Below are positions 22,401 to 31,921 of a stretch of 64,000 nucleotides of DNA, piece after piece. The stretch is from Shinella zoogloeoides (GTDB lineage: Bacteria; Pseudomonadota; Alphaproteobacteria; Rhizobiales; Rhizobiaceae): the NCBI RefSeq assembly GCF_020883495.1, contig NZ_CP086610.1:3055001-3119000 (forward strand). Reading direction: 5' to 3'. Both the position numbers and the translations under genes were made by a program. How positions within the stretch are numbered: position 1 is the stretch's first letter; each line of letters starts with the position of its first letter. Under the pieces are notes generated by a model. It was given only the letters and a program-made list of their open reading frames with translations, had not been told where the DNA came from and made no database searches.

Positions 22401-23294
22401 ATGATCGACAAGCTGGAATATTTCATCGCCCTTGCCCGCGAACGGCATTTCGCCCGGGCGGCGGAGGAACTCGGCATCTCGCAGCCGACCCTTTCGGCGG
22501 CGATCCGCCAGTTGGAAGACCAGCTCGGCGTGATGCTGGTCGTGCGCGGCTCGCGCTTCCAGGGCCTGACGCCGGAGGGCCAGCGCGTGCTGGAATGGGC
22601 GCGGCGCATCGTCGGCGACACGCGCACCATGCGCGAGGAGATGCGCGCCGCGCGCAAGGGCCTGTCCGGCCATATCCGCCTCGCCGCCATTCCGACGACG
22701 CTTGCCATGGTGCCGCGCATCACCGCGCCCTTTCAGGAAAAACACCCGGACGTCACCTTCTCCATCGTCTCCACCACCTCGATCCAGATCCTCGGCCTTC
22801 TCGAAAATCTGGAGATCGACGCCGGCCTCACCTATCTGGAAAACGAGCCGCTGGGGCGCGTGACGAGCGTGCCGCTGCTGCACGAGCACTATTGTCTCAT
22901 CACGGCCAAGGGCGGCCCGTTTTCGGATCGCGAAAGCGTGACCTGGCAGGAGGCCGGCAGCGTTAGGCTTTGCCTATTGACTGCCGATATGCAGAACCGC
23001 CGCATCATCAACCGTCATTTCACCGATGCCGGCATCACCATCCAGCCATCGCTCGAATCCAACTCGATGATCGTCCTGCTTTCCCATGTCCGCACCGGAC
23101 GCTGGAGCAGCATCATGCCGAAGAATGTCGCACGATCCTTCGGTTTTCATGACGAATTGAGTATAGTTTCGCTGGTCGAACCGAACCCCGAACACACGGT
23201 CGGCCTCGTCGCCACCCATCGCGAACCCTTCACCCCGCTCGTCTCCGCCCTGCTGCATGAAGCGCGCATCCTGGCCGAGGCCGGAATGGATTGA
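22401..23294 (+). CDS. LysR family transcriptional regulator, probable regulator of the fds operon
   Basis: A 297-residue LysR-type regulator. The N-terminal winged helix is conserved (MIDKLEYFIALARERHFARAAEELGISQPTLSAAIRQLE), followed by the periplasmic-binding-like effector domain. The start at 22401 has GGAGG 8 bases upstream, better than the ATG at 22389. It is directly upstream of fdsG in the same direction. Formate dehydrogenase operons of the Fds type commonly carry a LysR gene (fdsR) in this position. A T-N11-A palindrome begins at its last base. The effector is unknown. Confidence 0.88.
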   Translation: MIDKLEYFIALARERHFARAAEELGISQPTLSAAIRQLEDQLGVMLVVRGSRFQGLTPEGQRVLEWARRIVGDTRTMREEMRAARKGLSGHIRLAAIPTTLAMVPRITAPFQEKHPDVTFSIVSTTSIQILGLLENLEIDAGLTYLENEPLGRVTSVPLLHEHYCLITAKGGPFSDRESVTWQEAGSVRLCLLTADMQNRRIINRHFTDAGITIQPSLESNSMIVLLSHVRTGRWSSIMPKNVARSFGFHDELSIVSLVEPNPEHTVGLVATHREPFTPLVSALLHEARILAEAGMD

Positions 23295-23308
23295 TAGGAA
23301 TTTCCTAT
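23294..23308 (+). promoter_or_regulatory. LysR-type operator palindrome in front of fdsG
   Basis: ATAGGAATTTCCTAT is a perfect 15-bp palindrome containing the LysR-box form T-N11-A. It lies between the LysR gene and the fds operon, about 170 bases before fdsG, the normal position for a LysR recognition site. Confidence 0.6.
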
Positions 23309-23476
23309 TGCTTGACGAGACAGCTTTATTGACCCGTCGTCTCCCACCTGAGAAGCTGCTAGAATGGTGGCGGAAATCGAAAAGGCTCGATCTTCGCCGA
23401 GGAATTTCAATCGCATCGGCGCGCCGGACCTCTCGATCTTCCTGCGGTTCATATGCGTCGGTCGGGAGGTTGGCCC

Positions 23477-23956
23477 ATGAACGTGCACGTCGCCGGCAGC
23501 GATGTCGAAACCAGAACGCTGGCAATCGTCGGCGAACTGAAGCGGCTTGAAGGGCCGCTTCTTCCCATCCTGCACGAGATTCAGGCCGAGTTCGGCTATG
23601 TGCCGCAAGAATGCCTGCCGGTCATCGCCCGCGAACTGAACCTGTCGCGCGCCGAGGTGCATGGCGTCGTCACCTTCTATCACGACTACCGCGACCACCC
23701 GACCGGACGGCACGTATTAAAACTCTGTCGCGCCGAAGCCTGCCAGTCGATGGGCGGGGACGCGGTCGCCGAGCGCATCAAGGCGCTGCTCGGCATCGAT
23801 TTCCACCAGACGACAAAGGACGGCGCGGTGACGCTGGAACCCGTCTACTGTCTCGGCCTCTGTTCCTGCGCACCCGCCGCCATGCTCGACGGCGAGGTGC
23901 ATGGACGGATCGATCCGGACCTTGCGCAGGAACTCGTCGCGGAGGCACGCCGATGA
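23477..23956 (+). CDS. fdsG: NAD-dependent formate dehydrogenase gamma subunit
   Basis: NuoE-like subunit of the soluble molybdenum formate dehydrogenase. It binds one [2Fe-2S] cluster through two cysteine pairs seen in LCRAEACQS and YCLGLCSCAP. The 159-residue length is usual for FdsG. The ATG at 23477 is preceded by GGGAGG; the few upstream codons are not conserved-looking. Its stop codon overlaps the fdsB start (ATGA). Confidence 0.94.
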   Translation: MNVHVAGSDVETRTLAIVGELKRLEGPLLPILHEIQAEFGYVPQECLPVIARELNLSRAEVHGVVTFYHDYRDHPTGRHVLKLCRAEACQSMGGDAVAERIKALLGIDFHQTTKDGAVTLEPVYCLGLCSCAPAAMLDGEVHGRIDPDLAQELVAEARR

Positions 23957-25509
23957 CCACACGCATCTACATTCCCCGCGACGCCGCAGCCCTTGCGCTG
24001 GGCGCCGACCGCGTCGCCAAGGCCCTCTCCACCGAGATCGCCGCCCGCAAGCTCGACGCGACCATCGTGCGCAACGGCTCGCGCGGCATGCATTGGCTGG
24101 AACCGCTGGTCGAGATCGAGACGACCGAAGGCCGCATCGCCTATGGCCCGGTAAAACCCTCCGACATTGCCGGCCTTCTCGACGCCGGCCTCGTTTCGGG
24201 CGGCAATCACCCGCTCTGTCTCGGCAAGACGGAAGACATCCCCTTCCTCAAGAACCAGACCCGCCTCACCTTCGCCCGCTGCGGCGTCATCGATCCCGTC
24301 TCGCTGGAGGACTACAAGGCCCATGGCGGCCTGAAGGGCCTTCGGACGGCTATCGCCATGGTCCCGGCCGATGTGGTCAAACAGGTCACCGACAGCGGCC
24401 TGCGCGGTCGCGGCGGCGCGGGCTTCCCGACCGGCATCAAGTGGAAGACCGTGCTCGATGCGGCGGGACCGCAGAAATACATCGTCTGCAACGCCGACGA
24501 GGGCGACAGCGGCACCTTCGCCGACCGCATGATTATGGAAGGCGATCCCTTCGTGCTGATCGAGGGCATGGCGATTGCGGGCCTGGCGACCGGCGCGACC
24601 AAGGGCTATGTCTACACCCGCTCGGAATATCCGCACGCCATCGCCGTCATGAGCGAGGCGGTCGAGGTCGCGCGCGCCGTCGGTGTGCTCGGCCCGTCCG
24701 TGCTCGGCTCGGGCAAGGCGTTCGACATGGAGATCCGCACCGGGGCGGGCGCCTATGTCTGCGGCGAGGAAACGGCCCTTCTCAACAGCCTCGAAGGCAA
24801 GCGCGGCGTCGTGCGCGCCAAACCCCCGCTGCCGGCCCTGCAGGGCTTCCTCGGCCGCCCGACGGTTGTCAACAATGTCATATCCCTCGCCTCCGTGCCG
24901 ATCATCATGGACAAGGGCGCGGACTATTACCGCGACTTCGGCATGGGCCGCTCGCGCGGCACGATCCCGATCCAGATCGCCGGCAATGTCAGGCATGGTG
25001 GCCTCTACGAGACCGCCTTCGGCCTGACGCTCGGCGAGATCGTCGATGAGATCGGCGGCGGCACCGCCTCCGGCCGCCCGGTCCGCGCCGTACAGGTCGG
25101 CGGCCCGCTCGGCGCCTATTTCCCGCGCGCGCTGTTCGATACGCCCTTCGACTACGAAGCCTTCGCGGCGAAGGACGGCCTTATCGGCCATGCCGGCATC
25201 ACCGTCTTCGACGACACGGTCGACATGCTGAAACAGGCGCGCTTCGCCATGGAATTCTGCGCCGTCGAAAGCTGTGGCAAGTGTACGCCCTGCCGCATCG
25301 GCTCAACCCGCGGCGTCGAGACAGCCGACAACATCGCGCGCGGCATCGAGCCGGAGAAGAACCGCGAACTGCTGACCGACCTCTGCAACACCATGAAGTT
25401 CGGCTCGCTCTGCGCATTGGGCGGTTTCACGCCCTACCCTGTCATGAGCGCCATGACGCATTTCCCGGAAGACTTTTCGCCGGCACCGATAGCGGAGGCA
25501 GCGGAATGA
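23953..25509 (+). CDS. fdsB: NAD-dependent formate dehydrogenase beta subunit (NuoF-like)
   Basis: Carries FMN, a [4Fe-4S] cluster and the NAD site, passing electrons from the alpha subunit to NAD+. An N-terminal thioredoxin-like stretch of about 110 residues is followed by the NuoF core with the glycine-rich FMN motif GRGGAGFPTG (near 152), the GEETALLNSLEG segment, and the cluster cysteines in ESCGKCTPCRIGSTRG (near 441) plus a later LCALG. It has 518 residues. It overlaps fdsG and the following DUF4287 gene by ATGA junctions, so the three are translationally coupled. Confidence 0.95.
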   Translation: MTTRIYIPRDAAALALGADRVAKALSTEIAARKLDATIVRNGSRGMHWLEPLVEIETTEGRIAYGPVKPSDIAGLLDAGLVSGGNHPLCLGKTEDIPFLKNQTRLTFARCGVIDPVSLEDYKAHGGLKGLRTAIAMVPADVVKQVTDSGLRGRGGAGFPTGIKWKTVLDAAGPQKYIVCNADEGDSGTFADRMIMEGDPFVLIEGMAIAGLATGATKGYVYTRSEYPHAIAVMSEAVEVARAVGVLGPSVLGSGKAFDMEIRTGAGAYVCGEETALLNSLEGKRGVVRAKPPLPALQGFLGRPTVVNNVISLASVPIIMDKGADYYRDFGMGRSRGTIPIQIAGNVRHGGLYETAFGLTLGEIVDEIGGGTASGRPVRAVQVGGPLGAYFPRALFDTPFDYEAFAAKDGLIGHAGITVFDDTVDMLKQARFAMEFCAVESCGKCTPCRIGSTRGVETADNIARGIEPEKNRELLTDLCNTMKFGSLCALGGFTPYPVMSAMTHFPEDFSPAPIAEAAE

Positions 25510-25721
25510 GCGAGACGGAAAAGGTCAAGGGTCCGGCCTCCTACTTCCCTTCCATCGAGAAGACGTACGGCCAGCCGATAGAGCACTGGAAAGACATCAT
25601 CCGCGCGCAGGATGGCAAGGCACATATGCAGATCGTCGCGTTCCTTAAGGAAACACACGGTCTCGGCCATGGCCATGCCAACGCGCTCGTCGCGGCGACG
25701 CTCGCCGAGACAAAAGCCTGA
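25506..25721 (+). CDS. DUF4287 domain-containing small protein within the fds operon
   Basis: A 71-residue protein, nearly all of it a DUF4287-like module (YFPSIEKTYGQPIEHW ... FLKETHGLGHGHANALVA). I know no function for this module. It starts in an ATGA overlap with the fdsB stop codon and ends 54 bases before fdsA, so it is embedded between the beta and alpha subunit genes. The His-rich GLGHGHAN motif is strongly conserved in the family as I recall it. Standard fdsGBACD operons do not include it. A chaperone or assembly role would be pure guesswork. Confidence 0.85.
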   Translation: MSETEKVKGPASYFPSIEKTYGQPIEHWKDIIRAQDGKAHMQIVAFLKETHGLGHGHANALVAATLAETKA

Positions 25722-25775
25722 GACTTGAACCCAAGCCGCCGCCAATCAGCGGTGCAGAATTGCCCGGAGGTTCCC

Positions 25776-28655
25776 ATGCCCCTCGTTCCTGAAATCGACT
25801 TCGGTACCCCCGCCTCCCGCTCGCAGAAGATGGTGACACTCACCATCGACGGCAACGAGATTTCCGTTCCCGAGGGCACCTCCATCATGCGCGCCTCCAT
25901 GGAGGCCGGCATTCAGGTGCCAAAACTCTGCGCCACCGACATGGTCGACGCCTTCGGCTCCTGCCGCCTCTGTCTCGTGGAGATCGAGGGCCGGGGCGGC
26001 ACGCCCGCCTCCTGCACCACGCCCGTCGCGCCGGGCCTCGTCGTCCATACCCAGACGAGCCGCCTCAAGCAGATCCGCAAGGGCGTGATGGAGCTTTACA
26101 TCTCCGACCACCCGCTCGACTGCCTGACCTGCGCGGCGAACGGCGACTGCGAATTGCAGGACATGGCGGGGGCCGTCGGCCTGCGCGACGTGCGCTACGG
26201 CTACGAGGGCGACAACCACGTCAAGGCCCGGAGCAACGGCGAGGCGAACGCCCGCTGGATGCCGAAGGACGAATCGAACCCCTATTTCACCTACGACCCC
26301 TCCAAGTGCATCGTCTGCTCGCGCTGCGTGCGCGCCTGCGAGGAAGTGCAGGGCACCTTCGCGCTGACCATCGAGGGCCGCGGCTTCGACAGCCGCGTCT
26401 CGCCCGGCATGCACGAGAATTTCCTCTCCTCCGAATGCGTCTCCTGCGGCGCCTGCGTGCAGGCCTGCCCGACCGCGACGCTCACGGAAAAGTCGGTCAT
26501 CGAGATCGGCCAGCCGGAACATTCCGTCGTCACCACCTGCGCCTATTGCGGCGTCGGCTGCTCCTTCAAGGCGGAGATGCGCGGCGAGGAACTGGTGCGC
26601 ATGGTGCCGTGGAAGGACGGGCAGGCCAACCGCGGCCATTCCTGCGTCAAGGGCCGCTTCGCCTATGGCTATTCGACCCATCGTGAACGCATCCTCAACC
26701 CCATGATCCGCGAGAAAATCTCCTATCCCTGGCGGGAAGTGACCTGGGAAGAGGCCTATGCCCATGTCGCGTCGGAATTCCGCCGCATCCAGTACCAATA
26801 TGGCCGCGATTCCGTCGGCGGCATCACCTCCTCGCGCTGCACCAACGAGGAGACCTATCTCGTCCAGAAGCTGATCCGCGCCGGCTTCGGCAACAACAAT
26901 GTCGACACCTGCGCCCGCGTCTGCCATTCGCCGACCGGCTACGGCCTCGGCCAGGCCTTCGGCACCTCCGCCGGCACGCAGAACTTCGACAGCGTCGAGT
27001 TCACCGATGTCGTGATCATCATCGGCGCCAACCCCACCGACGCCCACCCGGTCTTCGGCTCGCGCCTCAAGAAGCGCCTGCGCCAGGGTGCAAAGCTCAT
27101 CGTCATCGATCCGCGCCGCATCGACCTCGTCTCCTCGCCGCACATCAAGGCGTCCTATCACCTGCCATTGCGCCCCGGCACCAACGTCGCCGTCGTCACG
27201 GCGCTTGCCCATGTCATCGTGACGGAAGGTCTTTACGACGAGGCATTCATCCGCGAGCGCTGCGACTGGTCGGAATTCGAGGACTGGGCCGCCTTCGTCG
27301 CCGAACCGCGCCACAGCCCGGAGGAAACCGAGGCGCTGACCGGCGTTCCGGCCGAGGCGCTGCGCGGCGCGGCCCGCCTCTTCGCCACCGGCGGCAACGG
27401 CTCGATCTATTACGGCCTCGGCGTCACCGAGCACAGCCAGGGCTCGACCACCGTCATGGCCATCGCCAACCTCGCCATGGCGACCGGCAATATCGGCCGC
27501 GAGGGCGTCGGCGTGAACCCGCTGCGCGGCCAGAACAACGTGCAGGGCTCGTGCGACATGGGCTCCTTCCCGCATGAGCTGCCGGGCTACCGCCACATCT
27601 CCGACGATGCCACCCGCGACGTATTCGAGAAGATGTGGGGCGTGAAGCTCAACAACGAGCCGGGCCTTCGCATCAACAACATGCTGGACGCCGCCGTGGA
27701 AGGCACGTTCATGGGCCTCTACATCCAGGGCGAGGACATCCTCCAGTCCGACCCGGACACGCGGCACGTCTCCGCCGGCCTCGCCGCCATGGAATGCGTC
27801 GTCGTTCAGGACCTCTTCCTCAACGAGACGGCGAACTACGCCCATGTCTTCCTGCCCGGCTCGACCTTCCTCGAGAAGGACGGCACCTTCACCAATGCCG
27901 AGCGCCGCATCAACCGCGTGCGCCGCGTCATGACGCCGAAGAACGGCTATGCCGACTGGGAGGTGACGCAGAACCTCGCCAAAACGATGGGTCTCGACTG
28001 GAACTACGCCCACCCGTCCGAGATCATGGACGAGATCGCCGCGACGACGCCGAGCTTCGCCCTCGTCTCCTACGACTACCTCGACAAGATCGGCTCGGTT
28101 CAGTGGCCCTGCGACGAGAAGCATCCGCTCGGCTCGCCGATCATGCACACGGACGGCTTCGTACGCGGCAAGGGCAAGTTCATCCGCACGGAATATGTCG
28201 CGACCGACGAGAAGACCGGCCCGCGCTTCCCGCTGCTGCTCACCACCGGCCGCATCCTCAGCCAGTACAATGTCGGCGCGCAGACCCGACGCACCGATAA
28301 CGTGGTCTGGCACGAGGAGGACCGGCTGGAAATCCATCCGCACGACGCCGACAATCGCGGTATCCGCGACGGCGACTGGGTGCGGCTGGCAAGCCGGGCC
28401 GGCGAGACGACGCTGCGCGCCCTCGTCACCGATCGCGTTGCGCCGGGCGTCGTGTACACGACCTTCCACCATCCGATGACGCAGGCAAACGTCATCACCA
28501 CCGACTTCTCCGACTGGGCGACGAACTGCCCGGAATACAAGGTGACCGCCGTGCAGATTTCCCCCTCCAACGGCCCGTCCGACTGGCAGGTGGAATATGA
28601 CGAGCTGTCGAAGCGGTCGCGCCGCATCGCCGGCAAGCTGGAGGCGGCGGAGTAG
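25776..28655 (+). CDS. fdsA: NAD-dependent formate dehydrogenase alpha subunit (Mo-bis-PGD)
   Basis: Catalytic subunit that oxidises formate to CO2. In order it shows an N-terminal [2Fe-2S] domain (cysteines near residues 51-67), an NuoG-like His/Cys cluster region (HPLDCLTCAANGDC, near 111-125) and two ferredoxin [4Fe-4S] motifs (CIVCSRCVRAC near 178, CVSCGACVQAC near 221). The molybdopterin domain follows, with its own cluster (CAYCGVGC near 255) and the Mo-ligand cysteine C383 in ARVCHSPTGYG. A C-terminal dinucleotide-binding domain ends the protein, 959 residues. The ATG at 25776 follows GGAGG; 17 upstream codons are not used. Confidence 0.96.
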   Translation: MPLVPEIDFGTPASRSQKMVTLTIDGNEISVPEGTSIMRASMEAGIQVPKLCATDMVDAFGSCRLCLVEIEGRGGTPASCTTPVAPGLVVHTQTSRLKQIRKGVMELYISDHPLDCLTCAANGDCELQDMAGAVGLRDVRYGYEGDNHVKARSNGEANARWMPKDESNPYFTYDPSKCIVCSRCVRACEEVQGTFALTIEGRGFDSRVSPGMHENFLSSECVSCGACVQACPTATLTEKSVIEIGQPEHSVVTTCAYCGVGCSFKAEMRGEELVRMVPWKDGQANRGHSCVKGRFAYGYSTHRERILNPMIREKISYPWREVTWEEAYAHVASEFRRIQYQYGRDSVGGITSSRCTNEETYLVQKLIRAGFGNNNVDTCARVCHSPTGYGLGQAFGTSAGTQNFDSVEFTDVVIIIGANPTDAHPVFGSRLKKRLRQGAKLIVIDPRRIDLVSSPHIKASYHLPLRPGTNVAVVTALAHVIVTEGLYDEAFIRERCDWSEFEDWAAFVAEPRHSPEETEALTGVPAEALRGAARLFATGGNGSIYYGLGVTEHSQGSTTVMAIANLAMATGNIGREGVGVNPLRGQNNVQGSCDMGSFPHELPGYRHISDDATRDVFEKMWGVKLNNEPGLRINNMLDAAVEGTFMGLYIQGEDILQSDPDTRHVSAGLAAMECVVVQDLFLNETANYAHVFLPGSTFLEKDGTFTNAERRINRVRRVMTPKNGYADWEVTQNLAKTMGLDWNYAHPSEIMDEIAATTPSFALVSYDYLDKIGSVQWPCDEKHPLGSPIMHTDGFVRGKGKFIRTEYVATDEKTGPRFPLLLTTGRILSQYNVGAQTRRTDNVVWHEEDRLEIHPHDADNRGIRDGDWVRLASRAGETTLRALVTDRVAPGVVYTTFHHPMTQANVITTDFSDWATNCPEYKVTAVQISPSNGPSDWQVEYDELSKRSRRIAGKLEAAE

Positions 28656-28664
28656 GAGCCTCGC

Positions 28665-29498
28665 GTGGCGGATTTCGCATCCTCGATCAAGGTTCCCGAA
28701 ACCGCCCGCCGCAACGGGCGGATGGCGGAAGGCGAACGCTTCGTGCCGGAGGAGACCCCGGTCGCCTTTTCTTATGCCGGCTCGACCCATGCCGTGATGA
28801 TGGCGACGCCCGCCGACCTTGAGGATTTCGCCTACGGCTTCAGCCTGACGGAAGGCATCATCGACGACCCCGCCGAAATCGAGACCGTCGAGATCGTGCA
28901 GGAAGACAAGGGCATCGACCTGCAGATCCACCTTGCCGATGCGCAGAACGACGCGCTGACCGCCCGCCGCCGCCACATGGCCGGCCCCGTCGGCTGCGGC
29001 CTTTGCGGCATCGAGTCCATCGAGCAGGCCGTGCGGGTCACGCCGTCCGTCCGTTCATCCCCGCTTACCCTCAGCGAAGACGAGGTCGTGGAGGCCGTGC
29101 GCCTGCTGAACGGCCAGCAGCCGCTGCATATGGCGACGCGCGCCGTGCATGGCGCGGGCTTCTATGTACCGGGCGCGGGTCTCATCGCCGTGCGCGAGGA
29201 TGTCGGCCGGCACAATGCGCTCGACAAGCTCGCCGGCGCGGCGCGGCGCGCGGGCCATGCCGGCGCGGCGGGCGCGGTGGTGGTGACAAGCCGCGTTTCC
29301 GTCGAGATGGTGCAGAAGACGGCCATTGTCGGCAGCCCCTTCATCATCGCCATTTCCGCGCCGACGGCGCTTGCCATCCGCACGGCGCAAGAGGCCGGCA
29401 TGACGCTGATCGCGCTGGTGCGCGGCGACGAGTTCGAGATTTTCACCGGTGCGGAACGCATCGTCTCCGGCCCCGCAAGACGGGCCGGCAACGGTTAG
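28665..29498 (+). CDS. fdhD: Formate dehydrogenase sulfurtransferase FdhD (FdsC)
   Basis: Sulfurtransferase that delivers sulfur to the Mo-bis-PGD cofactor before insertion into formate dehydrogenase. It keeps the redox-active CxxC in VGCGLCGIES (C111 and C114) and the C-terminal FdhD pattern with VGRHNALDKL. The start is a GTG with GGAG 8 bases upstream, 9 bases after fdsA. It corresponds to fdsC in the fdsGBACD nomenclature. Confidence 0.93.
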   Translation: MADFASSIKVPETARRNGRMAEGERFVPEETPVAFSYAGSTHAVMMATPADLEDFAYGFSLTEGIIDDPAEIETVEIVQEDKGIDLQIHLADAQNDALTARRRHMAGPVGCGLCGIESIEQAVRVTPSVRSSPLTLSEDEVVEAVRLLNGQQPLHMATRAVHGAGFYVPGAGLIAVREDVGRHNALDKLAGAARRAGHAGAAGAVVVTSRVSVEMVQKTAIVGSPFIIAISAPTALAIRTAQEAGMTLIALVRGDEFEIFTGAERIVSGPARRAGNG

Positions 29499-29507
29499 GA
29501 GACAGAA

Positions 29508-29756
29508 ATGTCCGAAGGCAACAAGCTCGTCAGGATGGCGAACCAGATCGCTACCTTCTTTCATTCGCAGCCCGCAAGCGAAGGCCCGGACGGTGTGGCG
29601 ACCCATATCAACAAGTTCTGGGAACCGCGCATGCGCCGCCAGCTCTTCGACATCGTCGACAACCACGGCGGCGAGGGTCTCGACGTGCTCGTCCTGGCGG
29701 CCGTGCCGCTGATCCATCGCCCGCCGCCGGCGGAGGTGCCGGCAGCAAGCCGCTAG
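29508..29756 (+). CDS. fdsD: Formate dehydrogenase delta subunit
   Basis: A small protein of 82 residues with the FdsD pattern (KLVRMANQIATFF ... HINKFWEPRMRRQL). It is an assembly/stability subunit of the complex and carries no cofactor motif. The ATG is preceded by AGGAGA. It is the last gene of the operon and converges with the chemoreceptor gene with only 7 bases between the stop codons and no terminator seen. Confidence 0.93.
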   Translation: MSEGNKLVRMANQIATFFHSQPASEGPDGVATHINKFWEPRMRRQLFDIVDNHGGEGLDVLVLAAVPLIHRPPPAEVPAASR

Positions 29757-29763
29757 AAGGCGC

Positions 29764-31536
29764 TCAGAATTCCTCCCAGGCCTCGGCAGCCGGTGCGGCG
29801 GAGCCGCGCGATGCGCGCATGTTGCGGGCCACCGCATGAAGCTGCGCGACATTGGCCGGAGCGAGCGGACCGCCGCGCTGGACGGCCTGCGCATTGCCGG
29901 CAAGCTTGAACCGGCGGATCAGGGCGTGCAGCGCATCGGCCTCCCGCGCCATGGCGTGGCTGGCCGCCGTGCTTTCCTCCACCATGGCCGCATTCTGCTG
30001 CGTCGCCTGGTCCATCGCATTGACCGACTGGTTGATCTCGCGAAGGCCCGTCGACTGCTCGCGCGAGGCCTCGACGATGGCCACGACATTGGCATGCACG
30101 TCCTGCACCTGCGCGAGGATTTCCTGCAGCGCCTGGCCGGTCTCGTCGACCAGCGCCACGCCGCTCTTCACCTGCTCGCCGGAGGTGGTGATCAGCGCCT
30201 TGATGTCCTTGGCCGCGCTCGCCGAGCGCTGCGCCAGTTCCCGCACTTCCTGCGCAACGACGGCGAAGCCCTTGCCCGCCTCGCCGGCCCGTGCGGCTTC
30301 CACACCGGCATTCAGCGCCAGAAGATTGGTCTGGAAGGCGATATCGTCGATGACGCCGATGATATTGGAGATTTCCCGCGAGGACTGCTCGATCTGCCCC
30401 ATGGCGTCGATCGCCTTCTTCACCACCTCGCCGGACTTTTCCGCCCCGGCCCGCGTCTTGCTCACCAGCGTGCCGGCCTCGTCGGCCCGGCGGCTCGAAT
30501 CGCCGACCGTCGTGGTAATCTCGTCCAGCGCCGCCGCCGTCTCCTCGACGGAGGCCGCCTGCTGCTCGGTGCGCTTGGCAAGGTCGTCCGCCGCCGAGCG
30601 GATTTCCTGCGCGCCCGAAGCAATCGCATTGGCATTGGTCTCGACCGTGCGCATCGCCTCGTGCAGGCCGGCGACCGCCTCGTTGAAGTCCTTGCGCACC
30701 ACTTCCATGGAGGGCACGAAGGTGCTGGAAAGGTGCTGCGTGAGGTCGCCGTCCGCCAGCGCCTTCAGCGCGCCGCCCAGCGCATTGATCGCCGACATGC
30801 GCTCGGTCACGTCGGTGGCGAACTTCACCACCTTGTAGACCCGGCCGTTGATATCGCGGATCGGATTATAGGCTGCCTGAATCCAGATTTCCCGGCCGCC
30901 CTTGCCGTAGCGCACGAACTCGTTGGAAATGAACCGGCCCTCGGCGAGCGAGCGCCAGAATTCGGCATAGGCCGGCGTCTGGGCATAGGCCGGGTCGCAG
31001 AAGATGCGATGGTGCTTGCCGCAGATTTCGGAGAGATCGTAGCCGAGCGCCGCGCAGAAATTCTCGTTGGCGTGGAGGATTTCGCCCGTCGGCGTGAACT
31101 CGATCACCGCCTGCGAGCGGGAAATCGCGTCGAGCTTGGCGGCGTCCTCGGTCGCCTGCACCTTCGCGGCTGTGATGTCGGTCGCGAATTTGACGACCTT
31201 GTAGGGTTTGCCGCCGCGAAAGACGGGGTTGTAGGATGCCTGAATCCAGATCTCGCCGCCGTCCTTGCGCAGGCGCTTGTAGCTGGAGGAATCGTATTCC
31301 CCCCGCCCGAGCCGCGCCCAGAACTGGCGATACTCCTCGCTCGCCACATAAGCGGCGTCGCAGAAGATGCGGTGGTGCTTGCCGACGATATCCTTCAGGT
31401 CGTAGCCGAGCGCGCGGCAGAAGTTCTCGTTGGCGGTGAGGATCGTCCCCGTGAGATCGAACTGTATGACGGCCTGCGAGCGCGACAGCGCGTCGATGAT
31501 ATGGCCTGCATCCATGGACTTCGCAAATGAAAGCAT
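29764..31536 (-). CDS. Soluble methyl-accepting chemotaxis protein with tandem PAS domains
   Basis: A 590-residue cytoplasmic chemoreceptor with no membrane segments. Two closely similar PAS domains (about 14-125 and 138-247, each with [30 protein letters not shown] and YKVVKFATD) look like a recent duplication. A short HAMP-like linker follows, then the MCP signalling domain with the hairpin tip [32 protein letters not shown]. The last residues, AWEEF, resemble the xWxxF pentapeptide that tethers CheR/CheB. The ligand is unknown; redox or oxygen sensing through PAS-bound cofactors is possible. A cheW gene follows upstream in the same direction. Confidence 0.93.
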   Translation of the reverse strand: MLSFAKSMDAGHIIDALSRSQAVIQFDLTGTILTANENFCRALGYDLKDIVGKHHRIFCDAAYVASEEYRQFWARLGRGEYDSSSYKRLRKDGGEIWIQASYNPVFRGGKPYKVVKFATDITAAKVQATEDAAKLDAISRSQAVIEFTPTGEILHANENFCAALGYDLSEICGKHHRIFCDPAYAQTPAYAEFWRSLAEGRFISNEFVRYGKGGREIWIQAAYNPIRDINGRVYKVVKFATDVTERMSAINALGGALKALADGDLTQHLSSTFVPSMEVVRKDFNEAVAGLHEAMRTVETNANAIASGAQEIRSAADDLAKRTEQQAASVEETAAALDEITTTVGDSSRRADEAGTLVSKTRAGAEKSGEVVKKAIDAMGQIEQSSREISNIIGVIDDIAFQTNLLALNAGVEAARAGEAGKGFAVVAQEVRELAQRSASAAKDIKALITTSGEQVKSGVALVDETGQALQEILAQVQDVHANVVAIVEASREQSTGLREINQSVNAMDQATQQNAAMVEESTAASHAMAREADALHALIRRFKLAGNAQAVQRGGPLAPANVAQLHAVARNMRASRGSAAPAAEAWEEF

Positions 31537-31921
31537 GACCTGGTCCCCTGTGCGGCGCCACGGGCCTGATCGAATCCCGGCGCGGCGGTGATCGGTGTTG
31601 ACGCCGGGACAGGACCCGTCACGGACCGCCGCCCAGCCTGGAATCTCAATCCTCGCGTGCTTTCTGCATGACTAATTAAGGCACACGAATACGACTAAAG
31701 ATCGAAGAACAGGCTTAAGAATTGATGAAAGTCAAAGGGCGATATTTTGGATGTGTTTTATAACAATAGCTTAGGGGATCATCAGGTTGACGTTACGTAA
31801 GACGGGAGAAAAGCCCGCACAACAAGAATCACCCTGGGGTTGCACGCCATGAGGCGCAGGCAAACAAAAACCGCCGTGCTTGCGCACGGCGGTCCATCAG
31901 TCCCGGATTGTGCAGCGGCGA
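31537..31921. other. 385-bp intergenic region upstream of the chemoreceptor gene
   Basis: Upstream (minus-strand) leader of the chemoreceptor gene, AT-richer than the surroundings. Besides the cheW terminator at 31870-31893 I see no gene, tRNA or clear regulatory repeat. A minus-strand TTGACT near 31740 may belong to a promoter but has no convincing -10 box. Confidence 0.5.
31866..31893 (-). terminator. Terminator after cheW
   Basis: Perfect 10-bp stem ACCGCCGTGC / GCACGGCGGT with a 4-base loop, followed on the minus strand by TTTTT, 28 bases after the cheW stop codon. Confidence 0.85.

Noticed and set aside
23313..23365. A sigma-70 promoter for the fds operon from TTGACG or TTGACC with TAGAAT
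   Set aside because: The spacings are far from 16-18 bases, so no confident promoter could be assigned.
25746..28976. A 1076-codon open frame on the minus strand opposite fdsA and part of fdhD
   Set aside because: It is a shadow of the high-GC codon bias of fdsA: the translation is low-complexity (Val/Gly/Ala/Arg/His-rich), no domain is recognisable, and the opposite strand has intact cofactor motifs.
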